A DNA stretch of 64,000 nt, from positions 29,567,294 to 29,631,293 of the forward strand of contig NC_063155.1 of the NCBI RefSeq assembly GCF_020921035.1, read 5' to 3'. The stretch comes from Rhodamnia argentea. Lineage: Eukaryota > Streptophyta > Magnoliopsida > Myrtales > Myrtaceae. Numbering within the stretch: position 1 is the stretch's first letter; each line of letters opens with the position of its first letter. A program made the translations under genes and the position numbers. This document shows, piece by piece, positions 34,976 to 47,681 of this stretch. A model generated the notes under the pieces. It was not told the DNA's origin, did no database searches, and was given only the letters and a program-made list of their open reading frames with translations.

Positions 34976-35871
34976 AAGATCGTCAATTTTTTTCATTTAT
35001 AAGTTTATTACTACAAAACATTTTTTAAAAGATGATTAGAGGGTGGCATGTAATTTTGCATTTGCTTTAAGTCGGAACCCCAATTTATCATTCTCGCCGC
35101 TCAATCCCTCTCGACTCTCGGCTCTCGCTCAGTCTCAAGCCTCTCACTTCCTAGTCTCACGAGATGACCCCTCCCTCAATGCCATCTCAAGTCTTGACTC
35201 CCACCTCTTCTCTTGCTCTTGCTTCTTAGTTTGCCTATCTCAGCTCACGGAATCTCTAGCCAATCGCCTCCCTCTCTCATTCCCCGCGCTCACTCGCTCT
35301 CTCCTATAAGCAATTCCTTCATCGTAATATCATCCAAGGTTTGACCTTTTCGAACTCTGTTACTAATTCTTGTGGCTGAATTATCCATTTAATATCTTTT
35401 GAAGTGTTAAATCAGGATTTGGATTATGAGGAACTTCTCATTTTCGACAATTGATGCTCCAATTATTGAGAAATTTGAGAAGCGGTTGCTGGGTTAGAAG
35501 ATCTTTTGAAGGAGGAAGATTGACCCTCGTCAAAAGCACTCTCCAATTTTCCTATCAATTTCATGTCTTTCTTTCCAATCCCGTGCTCGGTTGCCGAAAG
35601 GCTGGAGAAGATAAAAACAAACGATTTCACATCTGCATAGAAAAGAGACACACATGCAGTTTGCAGGAAAAAACAAAACTCAGCCGCTTCCTTGTTTCAC
35701 AAACTAAGAACCGACCTTACTAGTCGAGTAGTCCAATTGCAGGTTCAAGGTAAGAATCAACCCATCATGAATCCGATCGCCCTTACTTTTTAGAGAGTTC
35801 CTTCTATGACTAAAGTAAAAAAAAGTACATATGACCCGGACATGTCAAAGTCCGAAGGCAAGTGAGCAGCA
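34976..35871. other. Intergenic region, no recognisable gene
   Basis: CT-rich sequence at 35090-35310 gives serine/leucine-rich frames that I treat as composition artefacts. No gene is called. Confidence 0.45.
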
Positions 35872-35879
35872 AGTCCACC

Positions 35880-38781
35880 TAGAGAATGCCATTTGGGCCC
35901 GTGGGCCTGGAACCGGCCCATTGACTGGCCCGAAACCGGCCTGTTGACCGGCTCAAAACCGGCCTGTTGACCGGGCCCACAATTCCATAACCGTGGAAAC
36001 CGGCGGTTCCGGGCGGGTTCCGAACAAAAAAAAAAAAAAAAAATTTAAAGTGCCGTGGGGCGGAGAGCCCAACGGCTCTCTGGCCCGGGCCCCGCCCCTC
36101 CCCCCCCCCCACCCCACAATGGCTCTTTGGCCATTGAAAAAAAAAAAATTTTAATTATTATTTATAAATACATATGCTCCCCCATTTTATTTTTCTCACA
36201 AATTCTCCGAACAATTCTCTCAAATTCTCTCAAATCCTCTCAATTCGCTCAATTCTCTCAATCCCGACTCAATTCTCTCAATCGGATTTCCAATCAATTC
36301 TCTCAAAAATGACAAGTGAAAGCAGAAATGCCGACAAGGGTAAGATGACTATGAGAGATTTCGAGCATCCCATTCCCGAATATGATACTCGTGAATATGC
36401 ATGTTGGGAAGACGACGACGATAATATCAACCATGTCCCGATTCCGAACGTCGAGCACATCCCAACACAAGAAAGTCTTCATCCTCCCACCGGTGTCGAA
36501 GAAACGTCAACGGCAAATGAGCCGGAACGGAAGGGCCGAGATAATACATCCGACTTGTTGATACACTTCGACAAGGTACGTGATGAAGGCGAAGGTAAAT
36601 ATAATATAAAATGTAAATATTGTTTGCAAACATATAAATTTACGAAAGGAGATGGATACGAAACATTCCGTCGGCATTTGACGAAAAAACATCCAACGCA
36701 AGTGGGGATCGACAATACGCAACAACAAATTTCCGAGTACGCCACTTCTAATCCTCATCCTATATTCCGTTACAACGATGCACTTTATAAACAAATATTA
36801 GTTGAATATGTTGCCCTTAATCATGCTCCGTTTAATACTGGTGAAAATTTTAATATGAAATATTTGATAAATACTGCGTTGGTTCCGCAAGCACTAACTA
36901 TTTCAAAAAATACTCTTAAACGCGAAATTTTTCATCTTTATAAAAAAGGGAAAAAATCTTTAGCAAAATTTTTTTGTGGAATTCAATGAACGTGTGTATA
37001 TAGATAGTGATATTTGGAGTGATCCTTGGCAATTTCATTCTTATATAGGTGTCACGTGTCATTGGATAGGTAACGATTGGATTATTCAAAAAAGACTTAT
37101 TGCATTCCAAGTTTTTGATGAAAAACATTCGGCTCATAATATTTATAGAATAATTAGGCAAGTTTTAGAAAAATATAATTTGATAAATAAAGTATTTTCA
37201 ATTGGTTTTGATAATGCCACCGCAAATACCGCTTTTATTCCCGAATTAGAAAATATTTGCAAACCCACTTTTGGCGAACAATTTTTTCACATTAGATGTG
37301 TTTGTCATGTTTTAAATTTATGTGTACAAGATGGTTTACGAACTCTTGACACTTCTCTAGCCCCAATAAAGGGTGCAATTAAATTTTTATGGAGTCGTCC
37401 CATTTTTATGAAATCATGGGGAAAATTTTGTAAACAAAATGGGAGAAAGGCAAGAAGATTTCCAAAAGATATTTCGACTAGTTGGAATTCTACATATGAG
37501 TTGCTTCGACAAACTTTTGATTATAAAGATTTTATTATGTATGTTTATTTCACAAAATATTCCCGAAATTACTTTACTTCCTCAACATTGGAACGTTTGC
37601 AAAAAAAATTTAAATTTTTTGAAAATTTTTAATGATGCTACTAAGACTTTATCTGGTATTTATTATCCTACTACGCATTTATTTTTAATAGAGTGTATTA
37701 ATATTGGTAGTGTTTTTAGTGAATATGAAAATGATACCGAATTAGCTCGAACTATTTTAGTAATGCGAGAAAAATGATTGCATTATTATTTGCAAATTCC
37801 TCTTGTCTATTTAGTTGGTATTGTTTTTTATCCACGTATTAAATTAGACGGTTTACTAGATTATTTGAATGTGTATTATCATGATTGTTTACATTTGGAA
37901 GATTCAATAGATATTTCAAATGTACTAGGAGATGTTAAAGAATCTATAGTAGTATTATATAGAGAATTCTGTAGTAGATATGGTTTAAGTGATTACGGAT
38001 CTTTACAATTTACTGCCTCACGTAGAGAATGTGGTAGTTCACTTGGTAGAGGGTATAATATGCTCAAGAGTAGGCAAAAAAAATAAAAAGGGGCAATAGG
38101 TAGTATTTCTGAATTAGAAAAATATTTAACCACTCAATTTGAGTTTCGTGATACGTAACATAGTACAAATTTCGAAATCCTGAAGTGGTGGAAGAGTCAC
38201 CAAATCGATTATCCAGTTCTCGCCTTCATCGCTCGTCGGATATTAGCAACCCTTTCTTCAACGGTTGTAGTTGAACAAGCATTTAGCGCTGAAGGATTAA
38301 TTTTGGACTCTCGCCGTTCAAGATTAAGCTCGGAGTCTGTGGAAGCTCAAGCTTGTGTCGACGATTGGACGAGGGCGAAATATCGACACCAAGAGCTGGA
38401 TCGTGAATACGAATTTTTTAACGATGATATTGGAGATACCACCGCCACGGGTACCATAACGGGTAGCGACGATTGACGATGAGGTAAGTTGGGGTTATCA
38501 AAGGTAAAAGAATTACATGGGCTTTGATTCTTCTATCCGCAAGAAGATATATAGGCACTTAATGATAATTCATTAAGTTCAAGCCCATTCCACCTCTCTC
38601 TCTTTTTCCCCCATATTTTATTACAATGTACAATTTGATTATATTTTATAATTTATAATTTATTATGTTTATTTTATTATTGATTATTTTAAAAATTAAA
38701 ATTAAAAAAGGAACCGAACCGGACCGCCGGTTCCGAACAGGATCGCCGGTTCCGAACCGGAACCGGAACCGGCCCCCCCTA
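35880..38781 (+). mobile_element. hAT transposon with decayed transposase and 8-bp target-site duplication
   Basis: The element is bounded by AGTCCACC (35872-35879) and GGTCCACC (38782-38789), a target-site duplication with one mismatch. The left end is TAGAGAATGCC and the right end is TAGGGGGGGCC when reverse complemented. Clusters of AACCGG and CCGGTTCC subterminal repeats lie at about 35890-36020 and 38710-38775, the arrangement known from plant hAT elements as transposase-binding regions. The length is 2,902 bases. The transposase frame inside is broken, so the copy is probably non-autonomous now. Confidence 0.85.
36309..38476 (+). pseudogene. hAT transposase pseudogene (zinc finger BED, RICESLEEPER-like)
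   Basis: From the ATG at 36309 the first part is open to about 36988. It contains a BED zinc finger with the cysteine pair CKYC and the H-x-x-x-x-H pattern RRHLTKKH. A frame change near 36980 leads into the catalytic region, which is open to about 37632 (YIGVTCHWIGNDWI, FSIGFDNATANTA, RCVCHVLNLCVQDG). A second frame change near 37600 is followed by an in-frame stop at 37775-37777 and another at 38084-38086. The hAT C-terminal dimerisation domain is still legible at 38171-38476 (ILKWWKSHQIDYPVLAFIAR, then SSTVVVEQAFSAEGLILDSR). At least two frameshifts and two stops make it non-functional. Confidence 0.85.
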
Positions 38782-38789
38782 GGTCCACC

Positions 38790-39385
38790 CAACTATCATT
38801 CCCCATGGTTCCACAATTTCGTCAGCCACAGAAATAACCAAACTTTACTAGTCTAATCTTTTCTTATAGGCAGATTTTAAGTAATTTAATCTTACAATGA
38901 TGCCCGTATATTCATTGATGTTGTAATCCAGAGTCAGGAGATGGTCAAAAAGTAAGATCATGATATCAGATATGAGGTTCAGTAAGAAGGCAAATATGCC
39001 ATCGATTCATTGCTTATTTGGACATCATATGCCACAGGAATTACATCAGATTCCCTATACCCAATACATAAAGAACTGAAAAAAATCATCGCAAGTCTCT
39101 AAAACTCGAAAGAATAAATGACGTCTCCAATGCCTCCAATGCTGCACTTCCGAAAATGTGGGTATTTGATCTTGTATGGATGCTCATTGTTAAAAAGGTT
39201 TGTTAGTTTGGAACCTATCTAGGTGACCTGGTTGTGATTTACGACCCGGGATGAATTGTTAGTAGTCCTAGTATCTACCTAAGAAAGTGTCTGAGTATCT
39301 ACAAAATATGTGCCCGACCCCAAGCACAATGATCCAAACTTGCTTTCCGTCGTGCATCTCTCGGGAAAGAGAGAAAAAGCTGCGT
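38790..39385. other. 3' flank of the dolichol kinase gene
   Basis: No gene is recognised. The right part probably holds the 3' untranslated region of the minus-strand dolichol kinase gene. Confidence 0.5.
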
Positions 39386-40278
39386 CTACAAACAGAGGAG
39401 ACTATAGAAGACTAATGGGATGAATGCGTTGTCCAATTGTGCCGTGTAGGCCTCCAACAAACCGCTCGCAGTTACAGCCAGGAGAAGAGAGAACCAGTGC
39501 TGCACAATTTTGGAAATAAACATCAGAGGTGTAGCACAACTTTGTTGCTACTAAGTACCAAGGTGAAAACCTTAATGACATCATATACTCAATGGTTAAT
39601 ACCGTGAAAAACCTCAAACTAGTACACCAGTGACAAATTTACTCCAAAAACTAATTTTTTTACCACCAAAAACCTCAAATTGGTACACCTGTAAAAAATT
39701 TACTGTCCATTAGTTTCCGTTAAATTTCATCATCATTAAATTGCCGAGTTAGAAGACACGTAACAGTTAATAGTAATACCAGTTTGAGGTTTTTACCCTC
39801 CGTTTGCCACAAGTGTGCCGGTTGAGGTTCTTAGTGGCATAAACTCAATTTAACGGAAACTAACGGCGATTAAATTTCCCAGAAGTGTACCAATATGATA
39901 TTTTTGTGGTCAAAATATTAGTTTAGAGTAAAATTGTCACAAGTGAACCAGTTTGGGGTTTTCTGTGGTATTAACTCTATACTCAAAATCTCCCAGCAAA
40001 CAACAAAATGTGACCATCATACCCCTATGCAGAACACCTGATTCCAGTCACACGGACTTTGCATGCTGATTCTTGTGGGTATGTAAAAGAATTACCACTC
40101 TACTGAACGTTATACTTCTAAAAGATCATTCAGAGCTGAAAAGTCTTCTACCCCTTCTCTAGCCAGAAATTCTAAGGCGCAGAAAACAGAAGGCACCCTG
40201 TCCCTGTATTTGCAGAGCCATCTCTGCATGTGCACTGTGCACTTCCTCACAAGAGTATGTACACATATGCATACAAGC

Positions 40279-40335
<57 letters not shown>

Positions 40336-43300
40336 GCCAGAACATAACCCTTAGATGCCAAAAGTGGAAGGAGAGCAGAACAAGCAACCAGGACAGAAGT
40401 TATACCAGCTGCAGTACCCTCAATTGTTTTCTCTGAATAAACAGTAGATTCCATGAGTCAGTTACCTCAACAAGGAGCCAGCAACCAAATTAGTAAGAAT
40501 ACTCACTGCCAGTTTTGCTCCACCTGAGAACCCCATATTTGTGACCAACCAACGACGCCTGAATATAATTGCAAACTGAATTGAGCCAAAATGCAGAATG
40601 CCAAGTAGCAAAAAGACGGTAACCTCCAAGCATTGGATAAATTCTAAGCATACATGCTTCCACATCTGCCCTTTTATGCAAAAGATGCACAAATAGATTT
40701 CATTGTAAATAAGCAACTTATAAAGATAGTCTAATAGATAATTTAGGTTGGTTCACCCAAATGAAAAAAGGAAAATTAGGTAGGAATCCATCTGCTAGTA
40801 TCATTTATCCAGTGAACTTACTCAGTTCATTCAGTTCTAGATTCAATTTGCAAGATCTCATGCTTTTAGTACAGTCTTGACCCTACGACTAATTTCAGCA
40901 GGCTGCACCTGGTGATTAAGCTAATATGTCTCCCATGAAGAGGAAGTAACTAATTATACCGGAAATTCAAATCAAGTTTGTTATAATGAAAGGATAAGGA
41001 AATAATACATGATTAACAAATACAAAGTCGTATGCCCTCACCATAGTATCTCCAATTCCAAGGCTCAAAATTCCAGCAAAAGGAACAAGTGGGCGATCAT
41101 TGTATCCGAAGGACAGCCACATCGGTAGAGCGCATCCCAATAAAAGTGAAAAATGGCTGATTATCAGATAAATAAAACAAAATCAGGTAAAGCTACCTCT
41201 GTTATATTACAGGACCAAGAATTTAAGCTTTTAAGGAAATTGCACCTGACAATAAGAAGATCAGAGTCGCGGTGGTCAGTGAAAGCATTCATGAACTGAT
41301 GAACAAGTTTTCCCAAAGGCCATATTCTCCAAACCTGAATAAGAAAGCAAGGTCTGAAAATTTATTGCAACTCCGTAGAAAGAGGCTACAAAAAATAATT
41401 TATACATTTGCAAAACTATGGGCAACTAATTAATTTGAAAAACAGAAACAGATGAACCATAAAAAGGATGTGGCTAGACAGAATAGGTGCACATTCTTCT
41501 CTACATGGTTGGTTTTAAAACATGACCAAATTGACTGAAAGGAGAATCCTCACTTCCATCTCCAGCGTCATTTCATACGGATTACAGAAATAAGCTTTAA
41601 TACATAACTGGTATATGTTGAGGAATATATAGACAAAAGGACAAGAATCAGTTAAACATAAGGAGTCCCACACCACATGCACTTACTCGAATTATTTCTA
41701 AGACCAGGAAAACTGCCAAAGCTGCCCCAAATGCAAGATCAAGAAACTCAGGCTGAAAGCAACAGTCAAGTTATCAGTAAGTATGAGAAAAAAAAACTGC
41801 AAGTAGAATGGAGATGACGGGGTTACTGTGAAAGTGACACAAATTCTGCTTCAAAGCCAAATCACCTGGAAGATAAGAGCAGGGGAAAACATTGAAACAG
41901 CCATCAGATGGTAGTATTTCCGGAGAAGTATCCTTTCAACCTTGCTATTCTTAGAGATGTTGTAGAACCTGATAACTGATGCATATATCAAACACACCCA
42001 ATAGACACACAGTGATAGTCTTTTCATCGGTTCCCCAAAAACAAATGAAAAGACCCTGCAATCACAAAACATTCAAGAATAAGAACATATTGCCAGGAGA
42101 TGAAGCTGAATGATGTGCAAACCATGAATAGTGATCAGCCAATGTCTAGAATCAAGAACCCACCCAAACCTCCTTCCCCACCCCCACCCCCAAAAAAAAG
42201 GAAAGAAAGGGTTTTCTACAAATGGGGCGAAAAAAAGGAAAAGACAAAACCCAGACTGTGCTGTTTAAAATTTAGAGTACTTCCAGCAACTCATAAGAGA
42301 CTTGCAACACAAAGGAGTTATTACCATAAAAAAGGATGTGACTGAAAATCTCGGGCGAACTGCATCCAAGAAGGAGCAATAACAATCAGCACACATGCAA
42401 GGGATCCAAAGAATAAGAGAGATCTTCTAGCTTCAGTCGGTGCCCTTGCATCGGAGGTCATAGTCGAAGGGTGTTCCCAAAGTCGCAGCAGCAATTTAAA
42501 AACAAGTGGAAAAACAAGAAGAGCAAGAAGCACGCTCTGCAATAAGAACATATCTAATTAATATCACTCCAGACCAGAAACTATATGGCACACAAACACA
42601 CAACCATCATACCTGGATGATTATGCTCCTCTCACTTCTGTTTGTTGAATACCATGGAGAAACCAAATTGAATGAAACAAATCTTTCACTAACCTGTTGA
42701 AAGTAAAGTGGTTACTATGATCTGATACTAGTAGTCATGCAAGTCGCCAAGAATGGCAAAAGAAAGATCCTAATTCTCCATAGGCTGAAAAAACCTTTAT
42801 AAAAAGAAAATAGATCCAAACCTTTGTGAAGGTACACGCTAGCATGTCACCAGAGTAGAGAACTATCCCGGCCGTCAACAAAAGGGCTTCACCTGAAAAG
42901 ATGGAACAGAACTTACAACTTCACGAAGAGAAACGAATATTTCACTGAAAACAATAGAATCTTAGGATATCTCTACTCTACCCCCAGCCATTCCCCATGA
43001 TGATGCATCCACAGGGTTGATCTCTGCCAGTGACTAAGCCTCTAAACCATACTGCTCTAACATTCTAGCCTCAATCATCTCCAAAGCTAGGGCCGACTAA
43101 GAGACAAAAATGTAAACTTCGCTTGTCAAGGGCGATTGCCAGAGGCCTAGACAAAATGCATACCAACAGAAGCACAGGATGGAAAAGTATTCAGAAGATG
43201 CTTAATTAGTTTCACCGCTGCAAATCCATGACAAACCACCCAAAATAAATTGAACACAAGTTGCAAACCTGCAAAAGAACCGTGAAAGCATCAAAACGTT

Positions 43301-44723
43301 GAGCATCTGTAGCTGATCAGCAAAAAGATGCCATATTTAAACGTAAGTTATACAAACACACCAACTCAGTCAGTACTATGAATATGATTGCTCAGCACTT
43401 ATGCTAATGGCCATACAAGTATGCATAAAAGAAGTAGTACCCGTAAATGTTCGCCTGAAAAAGAACAACAGCTAAGAGCAAGAGGTTGAGGGAGACCTTT
43501 GATGACATACTTACCGAAGTTAGACATAATGGCAAGGGAGACACAACATAATGCAGCATAAAGGCTGATGCAATATGACATGAGCTTTGAATTAGACTGA
43601 ATATTTGAGGAAGGGGGATAGGCCCTGTCAGGTGAATGCTGCAGAGCTGAATAAAGGAAAACAAGCACACCAAAGGAGCTGACTGATGCAGCCCAGTAAA
43701 GCATTTTCCAATATTCAAAATCTGCAACACAATGGAAGAGTTAACGATTACTTGTCACTTCTCAGCAGTCACTGAGTACAAGGATAAATCAGGTATTGTG
43801 CCAGAGCACAGCTAATAACAAGAGGAACGAGCAATGTGTGTAACGTGTCTCATAATGCAAAAAGAAGCTACGGCGACATAATGCTTGTACCTTCATAGCT
43901 GACTTGGTGGAATGATACTGCTCTAGATAGCTGTATCAGCTTTGAGATCAAAACAGTAGGAAGAGTAACTGCACCCAAGAGTATTCCGGATGAGGCACCG
44001 AGCCTGAAATGAAACACAAAGCCAAGCCATTAATCAATTGCATCTGACTACTTCACTAACAAAGTTGTCAAAACAAAAGTCACTGCAACTGTAAGCTTAT
44101 GACTGGTGCTTGAAGATTTCAACTCAATTTGGAATCAATTGATTTTGCAAATGGCGCTTAACACAACTGAAGCATCTTATTACAGGATTTAATCACACTT
44201 AAATTGTAGAATATCAGCAAATGAGAACACAAGGATAGTGTAAGCCCATCATCACCCAGGATTCCGTCCGCTTACAGATTTCAGTAGCCTAAGGATCAAC
44301 AGACTGACACAACGATAATGACTGTAGTACATGTAAGTTCAGATGCTCCTGACTTGATGGAAAGTTTCAACTGAAATTTGATCAACTTATTAAACCTCAG
44401 AAACCGCACAGCACAAAATTGAAGCGCAAGAACAACTAAATTATCATGTCCGAGCCAACAAAATTTCATTTTGAATTGGAAGAGAAGGGAAAAGTCGAAA
44501 CATCAAAGAGAGCCGCAAAATTTTACCTGGTCTTAAATTGGAGGAGGGAAGGCGAATTCTCGAGGCGAATCTCGACGTAGAAGGCGGCGACGGCAAGGGG
44601 AAAGAGAGCGAGTCCGTGAGAGAGGAGACAGAGGGGGAGAGAGAAGGCGACGCGCAGGACGAAGAGCAAAACCACCGCTCGCTCGCCGTTCATCAGCGAC
44701 GAGACCGCGGCGATCGACGCCAT
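39386..44723 (-). CDS. EVN: Dolichol kinase (EVAN-like)
   Basis: Fourteen coding exons: 44723-44527, 44003-43891, 43721-43515, 43268-43164, 42892-42822, 42693-42613, 42536-42325, 42055-41866, 41752-41687, 41334-41246, 41156-41042, 40558-40507, 40432-40332 and 39499-39386. All junctions are GT-AG and in frame, giving 570 residues, close to plant dolichol kinases. The protein is a multi-pass membrane protein of the ER. The conserved C-terminal kinase region at about residues 475-510 reads LSLGIGDTMASLVGHKYG, then WSKTGKKTIEGT, matching the CTP-binding signature of the SEC59/dolichol kinase family. It uses CTP to phosphorylate dolichol, making the dolichyl phosphate needed for N-glycosylation, GPI anchors and mannosylation. 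Intron 13 holds a MULE-like insertion (39593-39977) and a CT microsatellite that starts at the exon 13 donor. The start MASIAAVSSLMNGERAVVLL is the first ATG that matches the family. Confidence 0.95.
39593..39977. mobile_element. MULE-like MITE (family D) in dolichol kinase intron 13
   Basis: This 385-base element has terminal repeats of about 100 bases: left TGGTTAATACCGTGAAAAAC and right, reverse complemented, GAGTTAATACCACAGAAAAC. It is flanked by identical 9-mers TATACTCAA at 39584-39592 and 39978-39986. Its left edge is about 95 bases from the start of exon 14, on the intron side of the acceptor. Confidence 0.88.
40283..40330. repeat. GA/CT microsatellite at the exon 13 donor of dolichol kinase
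   Basis: About 23 GA units. On the transcript strand exon 13 ends GCACAG, and the intron then reads GTCTCTCTCT with no gap. Confidence 0.95.
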
Positions 44724-47681
44724 CGATGTCTTCGAGTTCTCAACTCGCGTGGCGTCTAACGGTCGAGGGACCTGAAGAGGCTCGGAGAATCCATGGGAGA
44801 AGAACCAGAAGGTAAAGAATTTGGGCAGGATCAGCAAATCCACAGCTGTGTTATTGAAGGTGGGAAAGATGGTCTCGCGGGAGAACATTCCTCTAGCTGC
44901 ACCCGGACCCGGAGGTCGTCGTGGGCAGAGGTCTTACGTGGATATTCCACGTGGCGGATCTCGATACGTGGACACTGCCACGCGTTTTTGCCCCGTCAAC
45001 GAGCCCTTGCCGCGGGAAGAGAAACCTTTGAATTGACTGAGTAATCCGAGGTCATGTTATTTACTTAGCTAATTTAGCTCCTTATTGAAATTGAGATCGA
45101 CGAAAAGTCCGACGCAGATCGAGATAGGCGAAATGAAAATATAGTCGACACGAGAAAATATGGGGGATAAGAAGAAATTATGTGTCATAACGATGAAATT
45201 ACAACGTAAAAACGACATTAACTACGATAAATACGAGATCGATTGACACGTGTATATTCGATGAGATAAAAAAGTTAAAAAAGGTTGGAAAAAGTGGAAG
45301 TGATATTCCTTCCGAACTTAGGTCCAACAAATTATTTATGGCAGGTCGGTTGTACCAAACGAACTGCCCTCTTTTTCAAACCGTAGGTGCCATGGATATT
45401 CCCTACATCTCATATTCTTCATTGAGTGCGGAGTGGGCATATGGACCATGTTTGACCGAAAATTGGGTTATTTTGACGGGTCTTTTGGATTATTGGCCCC
45501 GTATGACATCTTCCGATGCACTACATCCGCAAAATATACAGAAATAATTACCTAACCGGTTCTAAACTTATTGTTCGGATGCCAATTCAATCGTGAACTT
45601 TTTAATTTCGCCGATTTGCTCTTAAACATTTACACGAAGTTCCGATTTAGTCATATCGGCCAATTTTGGCCAGAAATTGCCAGCGTGATGGTCTATTCAT
45701 TGTCGGCCGTCCCTACATCACGCCGACGATTTCCGGTAAAAGTTGGCCGAAATGGTTAAATTGGAAAAATCGACAAAGTTTAAGACCGAATTGACATCTG
45801 TTAACCTTTTTCACTCGTGATAAACTTTGTCAATGAGAATGAAGTACAGATAGGCGACAAGTGAACAACACATAGAAACTCTCTCGCTATCTCTCTCTCC
45901 TAACAAGAACCATCTAAAAGAACGGCTTTGTTAATATGTGTTAAGTAGACAACTTTCTTAATTAGTAGTTAAGACTCCATGTCCGTTTATATATGCGGAT
46001 TCCAAAGTAGAAAAGTAATTTCTTCTATTTCGTTTCGCTTACAATGCTTACAGATAAGCATACCATATAAATAGAGTATAGGACAACTATACAATAACGA
46101 GGAAACTAAAAGCAAAAGAGGGAAAATATTTCTTACTTCCTAATTCTCATGATCCGCTCTGCTTCTACTTCTGAATCCTCGGAAACAATAGAAACAAGAT
46201 TTTCTCCTAATTCCCCGAATTTTTTTTTTCCTAATTCTTGGACGGTGTAAAATACGTGTTGCGTATACAATTGTTATTAATCAATGACATGCGCCATGCC
46301 CTTGAAATACAACCACTTAAATTTCCGACTGGTGATTCGTATCAGCTTTGTCATATGATACGTACACAAATCCATAGTTTGAATTGCAATGACAAGACTT
46401 GAGAAGCCGTAGGACAATGTATGTGTTTCTTTGCATTCTGATGGTTGTATACTTTGTTCATATCGAATTTTCAAGCTTTTACTAGCGATTTACATATATC
46501 ATTGACGATAAAATAATGATATTTTCTTCCATTTGATCATGTAATTCCCGCTTTTGTGAATGCAATCTATCGAAATCTCTTTGATCAAGTGGATCTCACA
46601 TGAGACCCATACACGATATTGTACTATAGCAACCAAATGATGCTTAGTAAGTAGAGGCAAATCTAGCTACCAAACGAAATTTCATCACTAGAAGAGAGTC
46701 ATTGGTGAGCAAACTATAGAGTTTAGTCACCAAGACATGACGATCGCGACTAAACTGTAGAATTTTTTTTTTTTTTGGGGGGTAAAAAAACTGTAGAGTT
46801 CGATCGCCGAAAGATCGACGGTTCTTGCTATCAAGTCATTTGGAACTCAAGCCACGTAACTCTACGCAATAAATTGCTCAAATAACGTGATATATATATA
46901 AATTTGTGACTAGATACCTTGATACATTCACAGGTACACTTATGTACATCAACTTCCATAAACATGAAGTAGGCCACGAACAATTACATAGCGTCTCGCT
47001 TCATTCCTCCTGGACCGAGCCCTAAAAGAAACACTCAGAGCAACTACATAAGGCGAAGACCAGTCAAGGGTGGATGCTTTATCGATCAATCGCTCAACAG
47101 GGCCTTTCCTGTCCAATGTGGGTCTGGAGATGTCACAAACTCCCTCACTGAAAGAGCTGACGCCATGCTCGGTGTTGGTCCATATCGACCAGCGACATTC
47201 CCCCTATCCATAGTTGGAACTGTCCATTCGCAGCCCCCTCCCGCCATCTCATACGTCCACCAGGAGCCGGATCTTGTCCAAATCCTCCCGCCCTCTTGCC
47301 GGATACTATCCCCGATCCGTCTGCGTGGATCAAGCTCTCAAAAGGAGTACTTGAATAGCCAGACAAGGTGATGATAATTAGATGTTCATTTAGAAAGCAG
47401 TCGGGACCTCTCAATCCGATATGAAGCTTGGGAGGTCGAATCGAGCATGAAATTTCTGGGGCAAACCCACTTTTGGGAAATCGTATGGCGTGCCGGGAGT
47501 CGCGAGTGAATGCCCGCTGGTTCTCTCTGTTCACAAAAGGAAACAAGTGAGCGAGCCCAAAATCAGCCGAAACCTTCGGCTATGAAAACCTCGATCATCG
47601 TCAAACATCCTCAAACATCCTACGAAAACGTACCAACACGCGCACTTCGGCTCTAATTCTCTTTTGCTTCGGGGAACAAGC
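44724..47681. other. Intergenic region between dolichol kinase and UGT (divergent starts)
   Basis: The promoters of the two divergent genes lie at its ends. It includes a probable family B-like element at 45553-45815. A minus-strand frame at 47145-47546 (133 codons) has no recognisable domain. No other gene is seen. Confidence 0.5.
45553..45815. repeat. Probable family B-like TIR element
   Basis: The arms read GATGCCAATTCAATCGTG on the left and, reverse complemented, GATGTCAATTCGGTCTTAAA on the right, around a centre with GGCCAATTTTGGCC and AAGTTGGCC. This resembles the arms of 27407-28078. Ends are approximate and no clear duplication is seen. Confidence 0.45.

Noticed and set aside
35043-35309. 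Ser/Leu-rich 88-codon frame
   Set aside because: The sequence is a CT-rich stretch, so the frame reflects base composition rather than a gene.
40283-40330. Regular repeats that could suggest an array such as CRISPR
   Set aside because: They are simple GA dinucleotide repeats without spacers, in a plant intron.
47664-47681. Upstream extension of the UGT frame
   Set aside because: The extension begins at a TTG codon, not ATG; the ATG at 47682 matches the family start.
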